Shown: positions 38,674 to 48,915, numbered from the stretch's first letter. The stretch: DNA of 64,000 nucleotides from Rhodoferax lithotrophicus (GCF_019973615.1 NZ_AP024238.1:124001-188000), one strand, 5' to 3'. Numbers and translations: made by a program. Notes: generated by a model not told the origin, from the letters alone.

Positions 38674-38794
38674 GTCGGTACGGTCCAGCAAGTTCACGCA
38701 TGTCCCTGATTGGTCAACCCGGCTGGGACATTGTTTGTGGCCAGCGCTTGGCGGGCTTAAACTGGCTGCACCTTCACTCCTGCATCCAGGCCCT

Positions 38795-40192
38795 ATGCCC
38801 ACGTCCGTCCATACTCCAGCGACAAGTGCTGAAGATTTCTCATCCTCCGCCACCAGCAGCGTCCCCAAGCGGTTAAACGCCTGGTTTGCCCAGCATGGGC
38901 TGCGTGATGTCGAGTGCATTTTTCCTGACATTTCAGGTTACCCACGTGGCAAGTTGATGCCTGCGGCGAGTTTCTTGGCGGGTGGCGAGTTGCGCATTTG
39001 CCAGGCCATTCCGATGCAGGCGGTCACGGGTGAATACTCCTACAACCCGGTGTTCCCGGACTCTGACCCCGACGTGCGCCTGATACCGGAGTACGCGACC
39101 GTCGCACTGGCACCCTGGGCCAGTGTGCCGCGGGCGGTGGCGGTACATGATTGCCTGGAGCTCGATGGTCAGCTGTGTTCCTTTGCCCCGCGCAGCATCC
39201 TGAAGAAGGTGCTGGCCAGCTATGCCGCCTTGGGTTTGACCCCCGTGGTGGCCCCAGAGATTGAGTTTTACCTGACAACGGCCAACACGGACCCCTGTCA
39301 GGCACTGCAGGCACCCATCGTGCGTGGTGGGCGTGCTGAAGTAGGCCAAAGCGCGTTCAGCCTGAACATGCTCAACGAACTGGCTCCTTTCTGGAACGAG
39401 TTTCGTGAGGCTTGTCAGACTTTGGGTATCCGCACCGATACCTGGATTCATGAAGTCGGCGCAACGCAATATGAAATCAATCTGCTGCACGGTGATGCCG
39501 TGGCGGTGGCTGATCAGGCCTTCTTGTTCAAATATGCGGCGCGTGAAATAGCCCTCAAACACGGTCTGAATGCCGTATTCCTGGCCAAACCCATTGCAGG
39601 CAGTTCGGGGAGCTCCATGCACCTGCACATCAGCGTGGTGGATGCGCAGGGGCAGAACATTTTCAGCCAGCCAGATGGCGGCGAAAGCCCCCGGTTCAGG
39701 CAGTTTATTGCCGGGCTGCAAGCCTTGGGCCCCGAGCTGATGTTGCTGTTTGCTCCCAATGTCAATTCGTACCGGCGTTATGTGGTGGGTAGCCAAGCTC
39801 CGACCAATTTGCAGTGGGGCTATGACAACCGGACCACCGGTCTGCGTATTCCGGCCAGCAGCCCGGCTGCGCGGCGGGTGGAAAACCGGGTGGCCGGGGC
39901 GGATGCCAATCCTTATCTGGCACTGGCCGCCTCATTGGCGGGCGGCCTCTACGGCTTGCAAGAGCAGCTCACCCCATCCGAACCAGTCACAGGCAATGGC
40001 TACAACCATGCGCACACCTTGCCGCGCAGCATGGAGGCCGCACTGCTTGCCCTGCAGGGTAGCCGCCAGGCACAGGCGATTCTGGGTGCCGATTTTGTGA
40101 CCGGCTACTGCGCCGTCAAAGAGCTGGAATACCAGAGTTTTCTGGCGGAAATCAGCCCTTGGGAGCGGCGTTTCTTGCTGCCTCAGGTCTGA
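38795..40192 (+). CDS. Glutamine synthetase family protein, probable gamma-glutamylpolyamine synthetase (PuuA-like)
   Basis: Start at ATG 38795 (MPTSVHTPATS); the longer frame adds 20 residues of poor quality. About 465 residues. Catalytic GS domain with EIEFYL, a TQYEINLLHGDAVAVADQ segment (metal and substrate ligands), SSGSSMHLHIS, a PTNLQWGYDNRTTGLRIP loop and ENRVAGADANPYLALAASL. It is closer to PuuA-type ligases than to GlnA: the N-terminal region is short and lacks the adenylylation loop. It would join glutamate to a polyamine such as putrescine using ATP. No puuBCD genes are adjacent. Confidence 0.85.
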   Translation: MPTSVHTPATSAEDFSSSATSSVPKRLNAWFAQHGLRDVECIFPDISGYPRGKLMPAASFLAGGELRICQAIPMQAVTGEYSYNPVFPDSDPDVRLIPEYATVALAPWASVPRAVAVHDCLELDGQLCSFAPRSILKKVLASYAALGLTPVVAPEIEFYLTTANTDPCQALQAPIVRGGRAEVGQSAFSLNMLNELAPFWNEFREACQTLGIRTDTWIHEVGATQYEINLLHGDAVAVADQAFLFKYAAREIALKHGLNAVFLAKPIAGSSGSSMHLHISVVDAQGQNIFSQPDGGESPRFRQFIAGLQALGPELMLLFAPNVNSYRRYVVGSQAPTNLQWGYDNRTTGLRIPASSPAARRVENRVAGADANPYLALAASLAGGLYGLQEQLTPSEPVTGNGYNHAHTLPRSMEAALLALQGSRQAQAILGADFVTGYCAVKELEYQSFLAEISPWERRFLLPQV

Positions 40193-40281
40193 GTTTCACC
40201 GGTCTGTGCAAAGGGCAACCGCGTTGGTGCGTGTTACTTTTGCTTACCGTGAGCGGTGGGGTGCCTGCCTAAAATGGGTGC

Positions 40282-40686
40282 ATGCAAAAAACAACCTTTT
40301 CCCTGATGCTTGGCAGTCTTTGGGTTGCCACCAACCTGCTGACTGCCGCCCACGCTGCCGATGTTGGCATCTCCGTGAACGTATCCCAACCCGGGTTTTA
40401 CGGACGTATTGATGTGGGTCGTGTGCCCTCGCCCGTGGTGATTTACCCGCAACCGGTGATCATTCAGCAACAGCCGACCGCCATCGTCCGTCAACCCATT
40501 TACCTGCGCGTACCGTCTGGCCATGAAAAACACTGGGACAAGCATTGCGCCCGCTACAACGCGTGTGGCCAACCCGTCTATTTTGTGCAAGACAACTGGT
40601 ACCGGGAAGTTTATGTACCCCAGTACCGCGGCGAGTCCGAGCGTCGTGACCATCCAAAGCACAAAAAAGGGCACGGCCACGACTGA
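40282..40686 (+). CDS. Secreted protein with a His/Lys-rich tail
   Basis: 134 residues. Signal peptide MQKTTFSLMLGSLWVATNLLTAAHA. The mature part has a YGRIDVGRVPSPVVIYPQPV strand region, EKHWDKHCARYNACGQPVYF (two Cys) and an end rich in His and Lys (HPKHKKGHGHD) that may bind metal. Such proteins recur in Burkholderiales without known function. Confidence 0.7.
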   Translation: MQKTTFSLMLGSLWVATNLLTAAHAADVGISVNVSQPGFYGRIDVGRVPSPVVIYPQPVIIQQQPTAIVRQPIYLRVPSGHEKHWDKHCARYNACGQPVYFVQDNWYREVYVPQYRGESERRDHPKHKKGHGHD

Positions 40687-40873
40687 TTTCTGCCACCCGT
40701 GCTTTTGAATTTCTCCCTGGCCATCACCAGGGTTTGACCAACGCCCTGACACAAGGGCTGCTTGGCCCACCTCATTCCTTGCTGAAAAGGGGTTCCGGTG
40801 TCCTTCTGGGGGCGGTGCCCAAGCTGGTTTTGACACGTGTTGTTGAATAGCTTCTATCAATTAATTAGTCAAA

Positions 40874-40896
40874 TTCAATTGGCTTAGTTAATTGAA
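40874..40896. promoter_or_regulatory. Inverted repeat upstream of the rubrerythrin gene
   Basis: TTCAATT (40874-40880) and AATTGAA (40890-40896) are exact reverse complements, in a short AT-rich tract about 70 bases before the rubrerythrin start. Candidate operator. The wider stretch 40845-40890 also loosely resembles the dispersed repeat. Confidence 0.35.
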
Positions 40897-40967
40897 TGAG
40901 CCTAACATTCGTCCTGTGCTGATCGAATACGTCTATCGGCAAACGGTTCAACCCACAGGAGTTCATG

Positions 40968-41444
40968 ATGACCACACGCCCCGAAATCAAGACCATGGCC
41001 AATCTGGAAGCCGCGTTTGCCGGCGAATCCATGGCACACATCAAATACCGCTACTTCGCCAAACTGGCCCGCGAGATGGGGGATGAAGCGACCGCTCGCA
41101 CCTTTGAAGAGACGGCTGACCAGGAGGTGATGCACGCCTTCGGTCATCTGGATCTGCTCTACCCCAAGGCCAGCATGACACCGGCGAAAGCCTTGCAAAT
41201 CGCCATTGACGGCGAAACTTACGAGTACACCGAGATGTACCCCGGTTTTCGTGCCACCGCCGAGGCTGAAGGCCACGCTGCCGCGGTGGCTGAAATGGAT
41301 GAGCAAATCGAAGAAAGCAAGGTGCACGCCGCCCAGTTCAAAGCCACGCTGGAGAAAGCCCAGAAACGTTTTGCCGCCCTGGCCCGCGTGGAAGAGCGTC
41401 ACGCCAACCACTACAAAGCCCAATTGGCCAAAGTAGCGGTCTGA
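40968..41444 (+). CDS. Rubrerythrin (diiron domain only)
   Basis: Start at the second ATG (40968), 6 bases from AGGAG; ATG 40965 is the alternative. About 158 residues. The four-helix ferritin-like domain has diiron ligands in AFAGESMAHIKYRYF, EETADQEVMHAFGH and RVEERHANHY. It lacks the C-terminal rubredoxin domain of classical rubrerythrin; a separate rubredoxin is encoded downstream. It reduces hydrogen peroxide using electrons from rubredoxin. First gene of a three-gene peroxide defence set, with a repeat copy between it and the rubredoxin gene. Confidence 0.92.
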   Translation: MTTRPEIKTMANLEAAFAGESMAHIKYRYFAKLAREMGDEATARTFEETADQEVMHAFGHLDLLYPKASMTPAKALQIAIDGETYEYTEMYPGFRATAEAEGHAAAVAEMDEQIEESKVHAAQFKATLEKAQKRFAALARVEERHANHYKAQLAKVAV

Positions 41445-41454
41445 CATGGTTTTT

Positions 41455-41514
41455 GATTGCTATCTATTCAATAGCTCTTTGCGCTTGATAAGCAAGGGCT
41501 AGAGCCTAATTTCT
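41455..41514 (+). repeat. Dispersed ~55-bp repeat, copy 6 (intergenic)
   Basis: ATAGCTCTTTGCGCTTGATA followed by AGCAAGGGCTAGAGCCTAAT. It sits in the 89-base gap between the rubrerythrin and rubredoxin genes. It could form a stem-loop that tunes expression within the operon. Confidence 0.65.
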
Positions 41515-41533
41515 TATATAAACTGGAGTATTT

Positions 41534-41698
41534 ATGAAAACCTACATGTGTATTGTTTGCGGCTTTGTGTACGACGAGACTGCTGGCCGTCCCGAAGACG
41601 GCATTGCCCCCGGCACCCGCTGGGCAGATGTCCCCGAAACCTGGTCCTGCCCGGACTGCGGTGTCGCCAAGGCCGACTTTGAGGCGGTCGAGATTTAA
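41534..41698 (+). CDS. Rubredoxin
   Basis: 54 residues. Starts at ATG 41534 with CTGGAG 5 bases upstream. The iron-binding cysteines are intact in CIVCG (residues 6-9) and CPDCG (near 39-42), with the usual [18 protein letters not shown] in between. It carries one electron from rubredoxin reductase (encoded 41 bases downstream) to rubrerythrin (encoded upstream). Confidence 0.95.
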   Translation: MKTYMCIVCGFVYDETAGRPEDGIAPGTRWADVPETWSCPDCGVAKADFEAVEI

Positions 41699-41739
41699 GA
41701 CCTGGCGGGACAGCTCTGTAGCGCTGTCCCTCATCGAAC

Positions 41740-42912
41740 ATGACACCTCCTCTTCTCATCATCGGAGCCGGTCTGGCTGGTTGGACCACGGCACGCGAGT
41801 TTCGCAAGCTGGATGCCACCACGCCGTTGGTGTTGATCACCGCAGACAGCGGTGATTTTTATGCCAAACCGTCACTCTCCAATGCCTTTGCCCAGCAGCG
41901 CACCCCGGCGCAACTGGTGACCACACCAGCCACCCAGATGGCGCAGACGCTTCAAGTCACGCTGATGGCCCATACCCAGGTCACGGGCATCGACCCGGTG
42001 CAGCGCCTGGTACACACCCGTCAGGGCGATCTGGGCTACCGTGACCTGGTGCTGGCGACGGGCGCTCAGGCGATTCGCCTGCCACTGGCTGGTAATGCGG
42101 TTGAGCGTGTCTTGTCGGTCAATTCTTTACAAGACTTTTCGGTCTTTCATGCTTATCTGACAAGCGCTAGTAGCTCTTATTTGAATAGCAAAAAACATGC
42201 TGTCATCATGGGTGCCGGATTGATCGGCTGCGAGTTTGCCAACGATCTGGCCAGCGCGGGTTTTGCGGTCACCGTGGTGGATCCATCGGCCAGTCCAATA
42301 GCCGCCTTGCTGCCTCTGGATGCCGGGGCGCAACTGCAAAGCGCGCTGTACAAGAAGGGGGTGGACTGGCGCTTGGGTACCACGGTGCAGAGTGTCAGCC
42401 ATCACTCCACAACCGATCCGTTGGACGTGATGTTGGCCAACGGCGAGCATCTGCACGCCGATGTGGTGCTCAGCGCCATTGGTCTGCGTGCTGACCTGTC
42501 GCTGGCTCAGGCCGCCGGGCTGGCGTGTGACCGTGGCATCCGGGTGAACGCTCAATTGCAAACCAGCGCCGAGCATGTTTACGCCTTGGGTGATGCCGCA
42601 CAGTACACCCTGGGGCGCACCCTGCCTTATGTGATGCCGATCATGCATGCCGCCAAGGCATTGGCGGCCACGCTGAACGGGCAGGCCACGCCGGTGCAAT
42701 TTCCGTTGATGCCGGTGGCCATCAAGACACCCGCACTACCTTGGACGGTGGCCGCGCCCGCGCCAGGGACGGCGGGCCAATGGCATCTACAGGAACCGGG
42801 CATCTGGCAGTTTGTGGATGCCATGCAAGTGGTTCGCGGCTTTGCACTGGCGGGTCAACAGACCAGCCGCCGTGCCGAATGGGCCCGGCAAGTTGTTCCG
42901 TCAGCTGGCTGA
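41740..42912 (+). CDS. Rubredoxin-NAD(+) reductase (FAD-dependent)
   Basis: 390 residues. FAD motif at the start (LLIIGAGLAGWTTAREF), second dinucleotide motif (AVIMGAGLIGCEFANDL near 150) and the C-terminal FAD motif (VYALGDAAQY). The pairing of the GAGLIGCEFANDL motif with an adjacent rubredoxin gene is typical of rubredoxin reductases. It oxidises NAD(P)H and reduces rubredoxin. Just before the second motif, a dispersed repeat (42141-42193) adds extra residues (ASSSYLNSK) to a loop where relatives have only a short turn. Confidence 0.9.
   Translation: MTPPLLIIGAGLAGWTTAREFRKLDATTPLVLITADSGDFYAKPSLSNAFAQQRTPAQLVTTPATQMAQTLQVTLMAHTQVTGIDPVQRLVHTRQGDLGYRDLVLATGAQAIRLPLAGNAVERVLSVNSLQDFSVFHAYLTSASSSYLNSKKHAVIMGAGLIGCEFANDLASAGFAVTVVDPSASPIAALLPLDAGAQLQSALYKKGVDWRLGTTVQSVSHHSTTDPLDVMLANGEHLHADVVLSAIGLRADLSLAQAAGLACDRGIRVNAQLQTSAEHVYALGDAAQYTLGRTLPYVMPIMHAAKALAATLNGQATPVQFPLMPVAIKTPALPWTVAAPAPGTAGQWHLQEPGIWQFVDAMQVVRGFALAGQQTSRRAEWARQVVPSAG
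42141..42193 (-). repeat. Dispersed ~55-bp repeat, copy 7 (intragenic, reverse orientation)
   Basis: On the minus strand reads AAGAGCTACTAGCGCTTGTC, then AGATAAGCATGAAAGACC. It is translated without stops within the rubredoxin reductase gene. Confidence 0.5.
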
Positions 42913-43169
42913 CACGGGTGTCCGGGTGTGGCGGTGATGGACCTGCACCCCTGCCCCCCCGCATGCGGCAGCGCTGGTGGAGTCTGTTTAAGTGCGGATT
43001 TTCTGGTGGTGATTCACCTCCTCCACCGCGGGGTACGGCGCTTTGTTTCTCCGTGTGGCGCGGTGGCCCGGCAGCTGATTCATGCGCCGCTATCCCAAGG
43101 TCTACAATTTCTGTTTGAATTTCTCACAAAGCTGGTCGCTTGGCCAGCATCTCACCTGCAGGAGACCTC

Positions 43170-45482
43170 ATGACTCAAGCCGCCCCGGCCACCCCCGAAG
43201 ACAAACGTGCCGAATTACGCCGCGCTGCCCTTGAATACCACCAGTTTCCGACTCCCGGCAAGATTTCCATTGCGGCGACCAAACAGTTGGTCAATCAGCA
43301 CGATCTGGCGCTGGCTTACTCTCCGGGCGTAGCCATTCCGTGCGAAGAAATCGTCAAAGATCCCAACAATGCCTACAAGTACACCAGCCGGGGCAATCTG
43401 GTGGGGGTGGTGACCAATGGCACCGCTGTGCTGGGTTTGGGTGACATTGGCCCGCTGGCGGGCAAGCCGGTGATGGAAGGCAAGGGCGTTCTGTTCAAAA
43501 AATTCGCAGGCATTGATGTGTTTGACATCGAGATTGACGAGAAACAGGATCTCGACAAACTGGTTGACATCATTGCCTCGCTGGAGCCGACCTTTGGCGG
43601 CATCAACCTGGAAGACATCAAAGCCCCTGACTGCTTCTATGTCGAACGCAAGCTGCGCGAACGCATGAAAATCCCGGTGTTTCATGATGACCAGCACGGT
43701 ACGGCCATCACCGTGGGCGCGGCGATCATGAATGGCTTGAAAGTGGCGGGCAAAGACATCAGCCAGGTGAAACTGGTGACTTCCGGCGCGGGTGCTGCAG
43801 CGCTGGCTTGTGTTGGCTTGCTGGTCAAACTGGGCGTGCGTCGTGAAAACGTCTGGGTCACCGACCTGGCCGGTGTGGTCTATGAAGGTCGTCTGGAGTT
43901 GATGGATCCCGACAAAGCCATTTATGCCCAAAAAACCGATGCCCGCAAGCTGGGTGAAGTGATTGACAACGCCGATGTGTTTCTCGGCTTGTCCGCTGGG
44001 GGCGTTCTCAAGGCCGACATGGTCAAGCGCATGGCGGGAAATCCGATCATTTTTGCACTGGCCAACCCCACGCCGGAAATCACCCCGGAAGAAGTCAAGG
44101 CCGTGCGCGACGATGCCATCATTGGCACGGGCCGCTCGGATTACCCGAACCAGATCAACAACATCCTGTGCTTCCCGTATATTTTTCGCGGTGCGCTGGA
44201 TGCGGGTGCCACCACCATCACGGTCGAGATGGAAATGGCCGCTGTGCATGCCATTGCCGAATTGGCACAGGCCGAGCAAAGTGAAGTGGTGGCCGCTGCC
44301 TATGCAGGGGAGCCGCTGGCATTTGGACGTGAATACCTGATTCCCAAGCCGTTTGACCCGCGCCTGATGATGAAGGTGGCTCCAGCGGTGGCGCAAGCTG
44401 CTGCAGACAGTGGTGTGGCGCAGCGCCCTATTGCTGACATGGATGCCTATCGCGAGAAGCTGCAAAGTTTTGTCTACGCGTCGGGCACGGTGATGAAGCC
44501 GATCTTTACCGCCGCCAAAAAAGCCCTCAAAAAACGCGTGGCGTTCTCCGAAGGTGAGGACGAGCGTGTCTTGCGTGCGGCACAAATTGTGGTGGACGAG
44601 AGTTTGGCCATGCCTACCTTGATTGGTCGCCCGGCGGTGATTGCCGAGCGTATTGAAAAATTTGGCCTGCGCTTGAAGGAAGGTGTGGATTACGAGGTGG
44701 TGAATGTGGAGCGCGATGATCGCTACCGCGATTTCTGGCAAACCTACCACCGCATGACCGAGCGCAAAGGTGTGACCGTGCCGGTGGCCAAGATCGAAAT
44801 GCGCCGTCGCCTGTCACTGATTGGGGCCATGATGCTGCACAAGGGCTACGTGGACGGTTTGATCTGCGGAACCTGGGGAACCACATCGCTGCATCTGCAA
44901 TACATTGATTCTGTGATTGGTAAGCGTGAAGGAGTCAAAACCTATGCGGCCATGAATGGTCTGATGTTGCCTGGCCGTCAGGTCTTTTTGGTGGATACAC
45001 ACATCAATTACGATCCCAATGCCGAGCAATTGGCTGAAATCACGGTCATGGCGGCCGAAGAAATGTTGCGCTTTGGTATCCCTCCCAAAGTGGCGTTGCT
45101 GAGCCATTCCAACTTTGGCAGCAGCACCCAACCCAGTGCAGTGAAGATGCGCGAAACCTTGGCCCTGTTGCGCGAGCGCGCACCCTGGCTGGAGGCTGAT
45201 GGCGAGATGCACGGCGATGTGGCGCTGGACAGCGCAGCAAGGCGCGCCATCATGCCGCACAGTACCTTGCAAAGTGATGCCAACCTGCTGGTGTTGCCCA
45301 ACATTGATGCTGCCAATATTGCTTACAACCTGCTCAAGACAGCGGCAGGTGGCAACATTGCCGTGGGACCGGTACTTTTGGGTGCCGCCAAACCGGTTCA
45401 TATCTTGACGGCCAGCACCACGGTGCGCCGGATTGTGAATATGACCGCCCTCACCGTAGCGGATGCCAACGCGGTTCGCTAA
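43170..45482 (+). CDS. maeB: NADP-dependent malic enzyme with phosphotransacetylase-like domain
   Basis: Start at ATG 43170 ([11 protein letters not shown]), supported by CAGGAGACCTC upstream. 770 residues, the normal MaeB length. Malic enzyme domain near 1-430: [31 protein letters not shown], and the NADP fold ([16 protein letters not shown]). A C-terminal domain near 440-765 resembles phosphate acetyltransferase ([24 protein letters not shown]) and is thought to be regulatory in MaeB. It makes pyruvate and NADPH from malate. Strong terminators follow. Confidence 0.95.
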   Translation: MTQAAPATPEDKRAELRRAALEYHQFPTPGKISIAATKQLVNQHDLALAYSPGVAIPCEEIVKDPNNAYKYTSRGNLVGVVTNGTAVLGLGDIGPLAGKPVMEGKGVLFKKFAGIDVFDIEIDEKQDLDKLVDIIASLEPTFGGINLEDIKAPDCFYVERKLRERMKIPVFHDDQHGTAITVGAAIMNGLKVAGKDISQVKLVTSGAGAAALACVGLLVKLGVRRENVWVTDLAGVVYEGRLELMDPDKAIYAQKTDARKLGEVIDNADVFLGLSAGGVLKADMVKRMAGNPIIFALANPTPEITPEEVKAVRDDAIIGTGRSDYPNQINNILCFPYIFRGALDAGATTITVEMEMAAVHAIAELAQAEQSEVVAAAYAGEPLAFGREYLIPKPFDPRLMMKVAPAVAQAAADSGVAQRPIADMDAYREKLQSFVYASGTVMKPIFTAAKKALKKRVAFSEGEDERVLRAAQIVVDESLAMPTLIGRPAVIAERIEKFGLRLKEGVDYEVVNVERDDRYRDFWQTYHRMTERKGVTVPVAKIEMRRRLSLIGAMMLHKGYVDGLICGTWGTTSLHLQYIDSVIGKREGVKTYAAMNGLMLPGRQVFLVDTHINYDPNAEQLAEITVMAAEEMLRFGIPPKVALLSHSNFGSSTQPSAVKMRETLALLRERAPWLEADGEMHGDVALDSAARRAIMPHSTLQSDANLLVLPNIDAANIAYNLLKTAAGGNIAVGPVLLGAAKPVHILTASTTVRRIVNMTALTVADANAVR

Positions 45483-45568
45483 GGGAAATTAGCTAAGTTA
45501 GCACTGACTTAGCTCCTATTTCCCCTTACTGCCATTGCCTATTTATTGGGCAATGGCTTGCTTTTTTC
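45483..45568 (+). terminator. Two consecutive hairpins after maeB, the second a Rho-independent terminator
   Basis: First hairpin: GGGAAATTAGCTAAGT pairs with ACTTAGCTCC-TATTTCCC. Second: GCCATTGCC (45531-45539) pairs exactly with GGCAATGGC (45549-45557) and is followed by TTGCTTTTTTCTTT. Confidence 0.85.
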
Positions 45569-45637
45569 TTTCATATCATCGACACTAGCGCCCTTGAGTG
45601 TTCGGGTTAACCCGTGGTTTTACAGGGAACAGTGTTG

Positions 45638-46030
45638 ATGTTGCGATTCACAAACCTTAAGTTGGTGTTGGCTGGCTTGGGCGTTGCTGCAGTGGTGATG
45701 TCTGGCCCCTTGTTTGCCAGAACCCCTGTGACGGTTGAATTGCCAAGTACTGTCCGGCTGAGCGAATTGCCCAAGCAAGGTGCCCAAACTTACACACTGA
45801 TTCATCAAGGAGGCCCGTTTGCCTCTGAGAAGGATGGTGTGGTTTTTGGAAACCGGGAGCGCTTGTTGCCTTTGAATAAACGTGGTTATTACCTTGAATA
45901 CACGGTGCCAACACCGGGTTTGAAACATCGTGGCGTTAAGCGGATTGTGTGTGGCGGTCGTCCCATCACCCCCGATGCCTGTTATTACACCGCCGATCAC
46001 TATGCGAGCTTTCGCAAGATCGTGCCCTGA
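45638..46030 (+). CDS. Secreted barnase-like (N1/T1 family) ribonuclease
   Basis: Start at ATG 45638; a GTG at 45614 is in frame. About 130 residues with a signal peptide (LVLAGLGVAAVVMSGPLFA). The mature part carries the microbial ribonuclease signature: FGNRERLLPL, YYLEYTVPTPG with the general-base Glu, HRGVKRIVCG with the catalytic Arg, and YYTADHYASFRKI with the catalytic His. It should cleave RNA after guanine and be exported. The barstar-like gene starts 38 bases downstream. Confidence 0.9.
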   Translation: MLRFTNLKLVLAGLGVAAVVMSGPLFARTPVTVELPSTVRLSELPKQGAQTYTLIHQGGPFASEKDGVVFGNRERLLPLNKRGYYLEYTVPTPGLKHRGVKRIVCGGRPITPDACYYTADHYASFRKIVP

Positions 46031-46068
46031 TGCCAGTTATTTGAATTAAGTCATAAAGAAAGAAAACC

Positions 46069-46686
46069 ATGTCTCTTGCTCTACCCTCTCTGGCGACCCC
46101 TGTAAGTGCTGCTGAACAGTCTTTGCGTGGCATTCGCACTAATATCGTGCAATCCATCCGCGCTTTTCGTGTGCCGGATTTACAAGAAGCTGCCAAGGCT
46201 CTGGGACATCACTTTTTGTACGCCAATCTGGCGACAGCCCAAAGCAAACAAGACGTGCTTGACTTGATCGGCAAACAGTTCATGCTGAATGTGACAATTG
46301 GCAAAAATTTTGATTCACTCTACGATAGTCTGACGGACCCGGTGCATAAATCTGGTCCGCAACAAGGTTTTATTGTGGTGCTGGAGCACATTCCTGCCAA
46401 TGCAAAATTTGACAAGGAAGCGCGCGAGCAGTTGCTCGATATCTTCCGTGACACTGTGGACTACTGGGGTGACCGCAAGGTGCCTTTCCGTTGTTTTTAT
46501 TCTTTCTCGGTGGCCCGTGCGGCGCATGCTGATTCCGTGCACAGCACTGCAACGACGAACATGGGTGCCATTGAAGTCTTGACCGAAAACGGAGAAAAAA
46601 TGCCTACCGACAAGTTGCTGGATATTTCTCCGCAGGCGTTACGCATGAGCAGCCCCTTTAACGCAGGTTACTGGACAACTAATTAA
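46069..46686 (+). CDS. Barstar-family ribonuclease inhibitor
   Basis: 205 residues, longer than the roughly 90-residue barstar. The core lies near 65-145: NFDSLYDSLTD keeps the two Asp that contact the nuclease active site, followed by FIVVLEHIP and LLDIFRDTVDYWGDR, then PFRCFYSFSVA. An N-terminal helical extension of about 60 residues and a C-terminal tail of about 50 are extra. No signal peptide, so it protects the cytoplasm from the nuclease encoded just upstream. Confidence 0.87.
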   Translation: MSLALPSLATPVSAAEQSLRGIRTNIVQSIRAFRVPDLQEAAKALGHHFLYANLATAQSKQDVLDLIGKQFMLNVTIGKNFDSLYDSLTDPVHKSGPQQGFIVVLEHIPANAKFDKEAREQLLDIFRDTVDYWGDRKVPFRCFYSFSVARAAHADSVHSTATTNMGAIEVLTENGEKMPTDKLLDISPQALRMSSPFNAGYWTTN

Positions 46687-46703
46687 AAAGCGTTTTGATG
46701 CCG

Positions 46704-46747
46704 AACCCCCAAGGTTGGTTTGTCCAAGCTTGGGGGTTTTGTTTTTT
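46704..46747 (+). terminator. Rho-independent terminator after the barnase/barstar pair
   Basis: AACCCCCAAG (46704-46713) pairs perfectly with CTTGGGGGTT (46729-46738), followed by TTGTTTTTT. It may also serve the convergent rsmA gene, which ends at 46767. Confidence 0.9.
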
Positions 46748-46766
46748 CAGAATCCAAACCGGCCTG

Positions 46767-47585
46767 TCATGACATGGATGGCACTGACAACGCCAGCGCC
46801 AGATATTCATCGACGGGTACTTCCTCAGCGCGGCGCTGTACATCAAAGTCACCGTTGAAGTTTTTGGCCTGAAGCCATGAGCCCAAGGTATGACGCAAGA
46901 TTTTCCGGCGTTGGCTGAAAGCTACTTGAACCAACTCACTAAGCACATTCACGTCCAGCGGGGCTGCGTCGGATCGTGGCACCATCCGCACCACCGCGCT
47001 ATCCACGCGCGGGGGCGGGGTGAAGCTTTCAGGGGGTACAAACAGTACATTTTCCATGGCATAGCGCCATTGCAACATGACGCTTAATCGCCCGTAGGCT
47101 GCAGTACAAGGCCGCGCCACCATGCGGTCAATCACTTCTTTTTGCAACATGAAGTGCTGGTCTTCGACCACCTCCACTTGATCCAGCAAATGAAACAGGA
47201 TGGGTGTGGAAATGTTGTAGGGCAGGTTGCCAACCACTCTTAATTTTGTAGCGCCTTGCGCTTGCGCTATCTGCCTGAAGTCTACTTTGAGTACATCAGA
47301 CTCTATGACTTTGAGTTGCCCGTGACTGCGCAGGCGTTGTGCCAGGTCGCGATCCAGCTCAATCACCGTCAAGGCACCCAATCGCTCTACCAAGGGTTGA
47401 GTTAATGCCGCCAAACCGGGGCCAATTTCGACCATGGCATCCCCCGCTTTGGGGGAGATCGCCTGCACAATGGCTTCAATAACGAAGGTGTCGGTCAAAA
47501 AATGCTGACCAAAACGTTTGCGCGGAATATGCGTACCGTGTTTCAACTCAAGGCCCTCATTGGGGTGGCTCGCGCAGTTCAACAT
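46767..47585 (-). CDS. rsmA: 16S rRNA (adenine(1518/1519)-N(6))-dimethyltransferase RsmA/KsgA
   Basis: Start at ATG 47585, overlapping surA by 29 bases; a TTG at 47546, 10 bases past the surA stop, would give a more usual N-terminus just before [12 protein letters not shown]. About 272 residues. AdoMet-binding motif [14 protein letters not shown], acidic motif VIELDRDLA, and the adenine N6 catalytic motif NLPYNIS. It dimethylates two adjacent adenines at the 3' end of 16S rRNA. Third gene of the lptD-surA-rsmA string, a common order in proteobacteria, though pdxA is absent here. Confidence 0.95.
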   Translation of the reverse strand: MLNCASHPNEGLELKHGTHIPRKRFGQHFLTDTFVIEAIVQAISPKAGDAMVEIGPGLAALTQPLVERLGALTVIELDRDLAQRLRSHGQLKVIESDVLKVDFRQIAQAQGATKLRVVGNLPYNISTPILFHLLDQVEVVEDQHFMLQKEVIDRMVARPCTAAYGRLSVMLQWRYAMENVLFVPPESFTPPPRVDSAVVRMVPRSDAAPLDVNVLSELVQVAFSQRRKILRHTLGSWLQAKNFNGDFDVQRRAEEVPVDEYLALALSVPSMS

Positions 47586-48915
47586 AAGCTCGCGCGCGCA
47601 AATCCTGGGCCCAGGTCTTGTAGGTCTCGTCCATCTTTTTCTCGCGCAACATGGCACGCACCGCTTCGCGCTGCTGCTCCTGACTCAGGGTGACCTGGCG
47701 ACGCTCTTGCAATTGGATCAAATGCACACCAAAACGCGACACCAGTGGGTCGCTCACCTCGCCGGGGGTCAAGCGGTTAATGACCGCTTCAAATTCAGGC
47801 ACAAACATACCAGGGCTGGCCCAACCCAAATCCCCCCCTTGCGCAGCGCTACCGTCTTGTGAGTGTTCTCGTGCCAGCGTTGCAAAATCAGCTTTGCCAC
47901 TGACCAGTTGTTTTTTGAAGCTGGCCAATTCTTCACGGGCTTGTGCTTCACTCAGGCGAGCATTGGGAATCAGCAAGATATGCCGGGCATGGCTTTGTGT
48001 GACCACGGCTGTGGGCAAGCCCGCATGGATTTTTTCAACGACTTTGAGCACATGAAAACCAGCGGGAGAGCGCACCAATTCAGCGACCGCACCCACATCC
48101 AGCAGGCGTGTGGCATCCACAAAAAGTGCAGGATAGCGGCTGGCCTCACGAAGTCCCAGTTGTCCCGCGTTCACGAGGTCGGAGGCATCCGAAAATTCCC
48201 GCACCAAAGCTGCAAAATCTTCGCCTTTTCGGGCTCTCTCCAGCGCCCGCTCGGCCCGCTTGCGCAAGGCGGCAATCTGCTCGGGACTGGCGGTCTCAGG
48301 CACAGACACCAGAATCTGGGCCAGATTCAATTGAATGTCACTGAGGTTCTGGTTGCTTTTTTGCTCGGTCAGATACTGATCCACTTCCAGATCTGAAACC
48401 CGGACTCGGCCTCCCACGTCACGCTCACGCAGACGTTGAAGCATGATCTGGTCTTGCAGCTGCGCTCTGAAATCGCTCGCGGACAGGCCGTCATTCTGCA
48501 CCCGGCGCATCAGCTCGGGCACATTTAGCTGGTTTTGCTGTGCTATGTTTTGAATCGCCTGATCAACGGCAGAGTCTTCAACACGCACATTGGTATCACG
48601 CGCATATTGCAATTGCGCCTTGATACTGATCAGGTTTTCAAGCACCTCAGAGGCCAGTACCCGGACATCTGGTTGAGCCCGGCGCTGTTGCGTCAACTGC
48701 TGCAAGACGCGCTGGATTTCACGGCTGACCTGGGTGTTGGTAATAGGTTCTGAATTCACAACGGCCACAATAAAGTCAGCTTGCGTGGTGGCTGTGGCCG
48801 TCTGATTGGGCGTAAGCGCAGGCGTAGCGGCGAGGTGCAAGCCTTGAGCATGGCCACTCAGGCTGGCGGCCAGCATGGCAATGGCAAGGCTCAGTGTTTT
48901 CAGGCGGTATTTCAT
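47557..48915 (-). CDS. surA: Periplasmic chaperone and peptidyl-prolyl isomerase SurA
   Basis: 452 residues. Signal peptide ([19 protein letters not shown]), N-terminal chaperone region near 45-170 ([14 protein letters not shown]), two parvulin domains: first near 190-300 ([17 protein letters not shown]), second near 310-415 ([34 protein letters not shown]), and the short C-terminal helix. It escorts outer membrane proteins, notably LptD encoded just upstream (6 bases), through the periplasm. Confidence 0.95.
   Translation of the reverse strand: MKYRLKTLSLAIAMLAASLSGHAQGLHLAATPALTPNQTATATTQADFIVAVVNSEPITNTQVSREIQRVLQQLTQQRRAQPDVRVLASEVLENLISIKAQLQYARDTNVRVEDSAVDQAIQNIAQQNQLNVPELMRRVQNDGLSASDFRAQLQDQIMLQRLRERDVGGRVRVSDLEVDQYLTEQKSNQNLSDIQLNLAQILVSVPETASPEQIAALRKRAERALERARKGEDFAALVREFSDASDLVNAGQLGLREASRYPALFVDATRLLDVGAVAELVRSPAGFHVLKVVEKIHAGLPTAVVTQSHARHILLIPNARLSEAQAREELASFKKQLVSGKADFATLAREHSQDGSAAQGGDLGWASPGMFVPEFEAVINRLTPGEVSDPLVSRFGVHLIQLQERRQVTLSQEQQREAVRAMLREKKMDETYKTWAQDLRARAYVELREPPQ

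Noticed and set aside
42928..43173. 81-residue ORF before maeB
   Set aside because: Overlaps the maeB start and ribosome-binding site; composition not protein-like.
43215..44750. 511-residue minus-strand ORF
   Set aside because: Antisense to maeB; no recognisable protein features.
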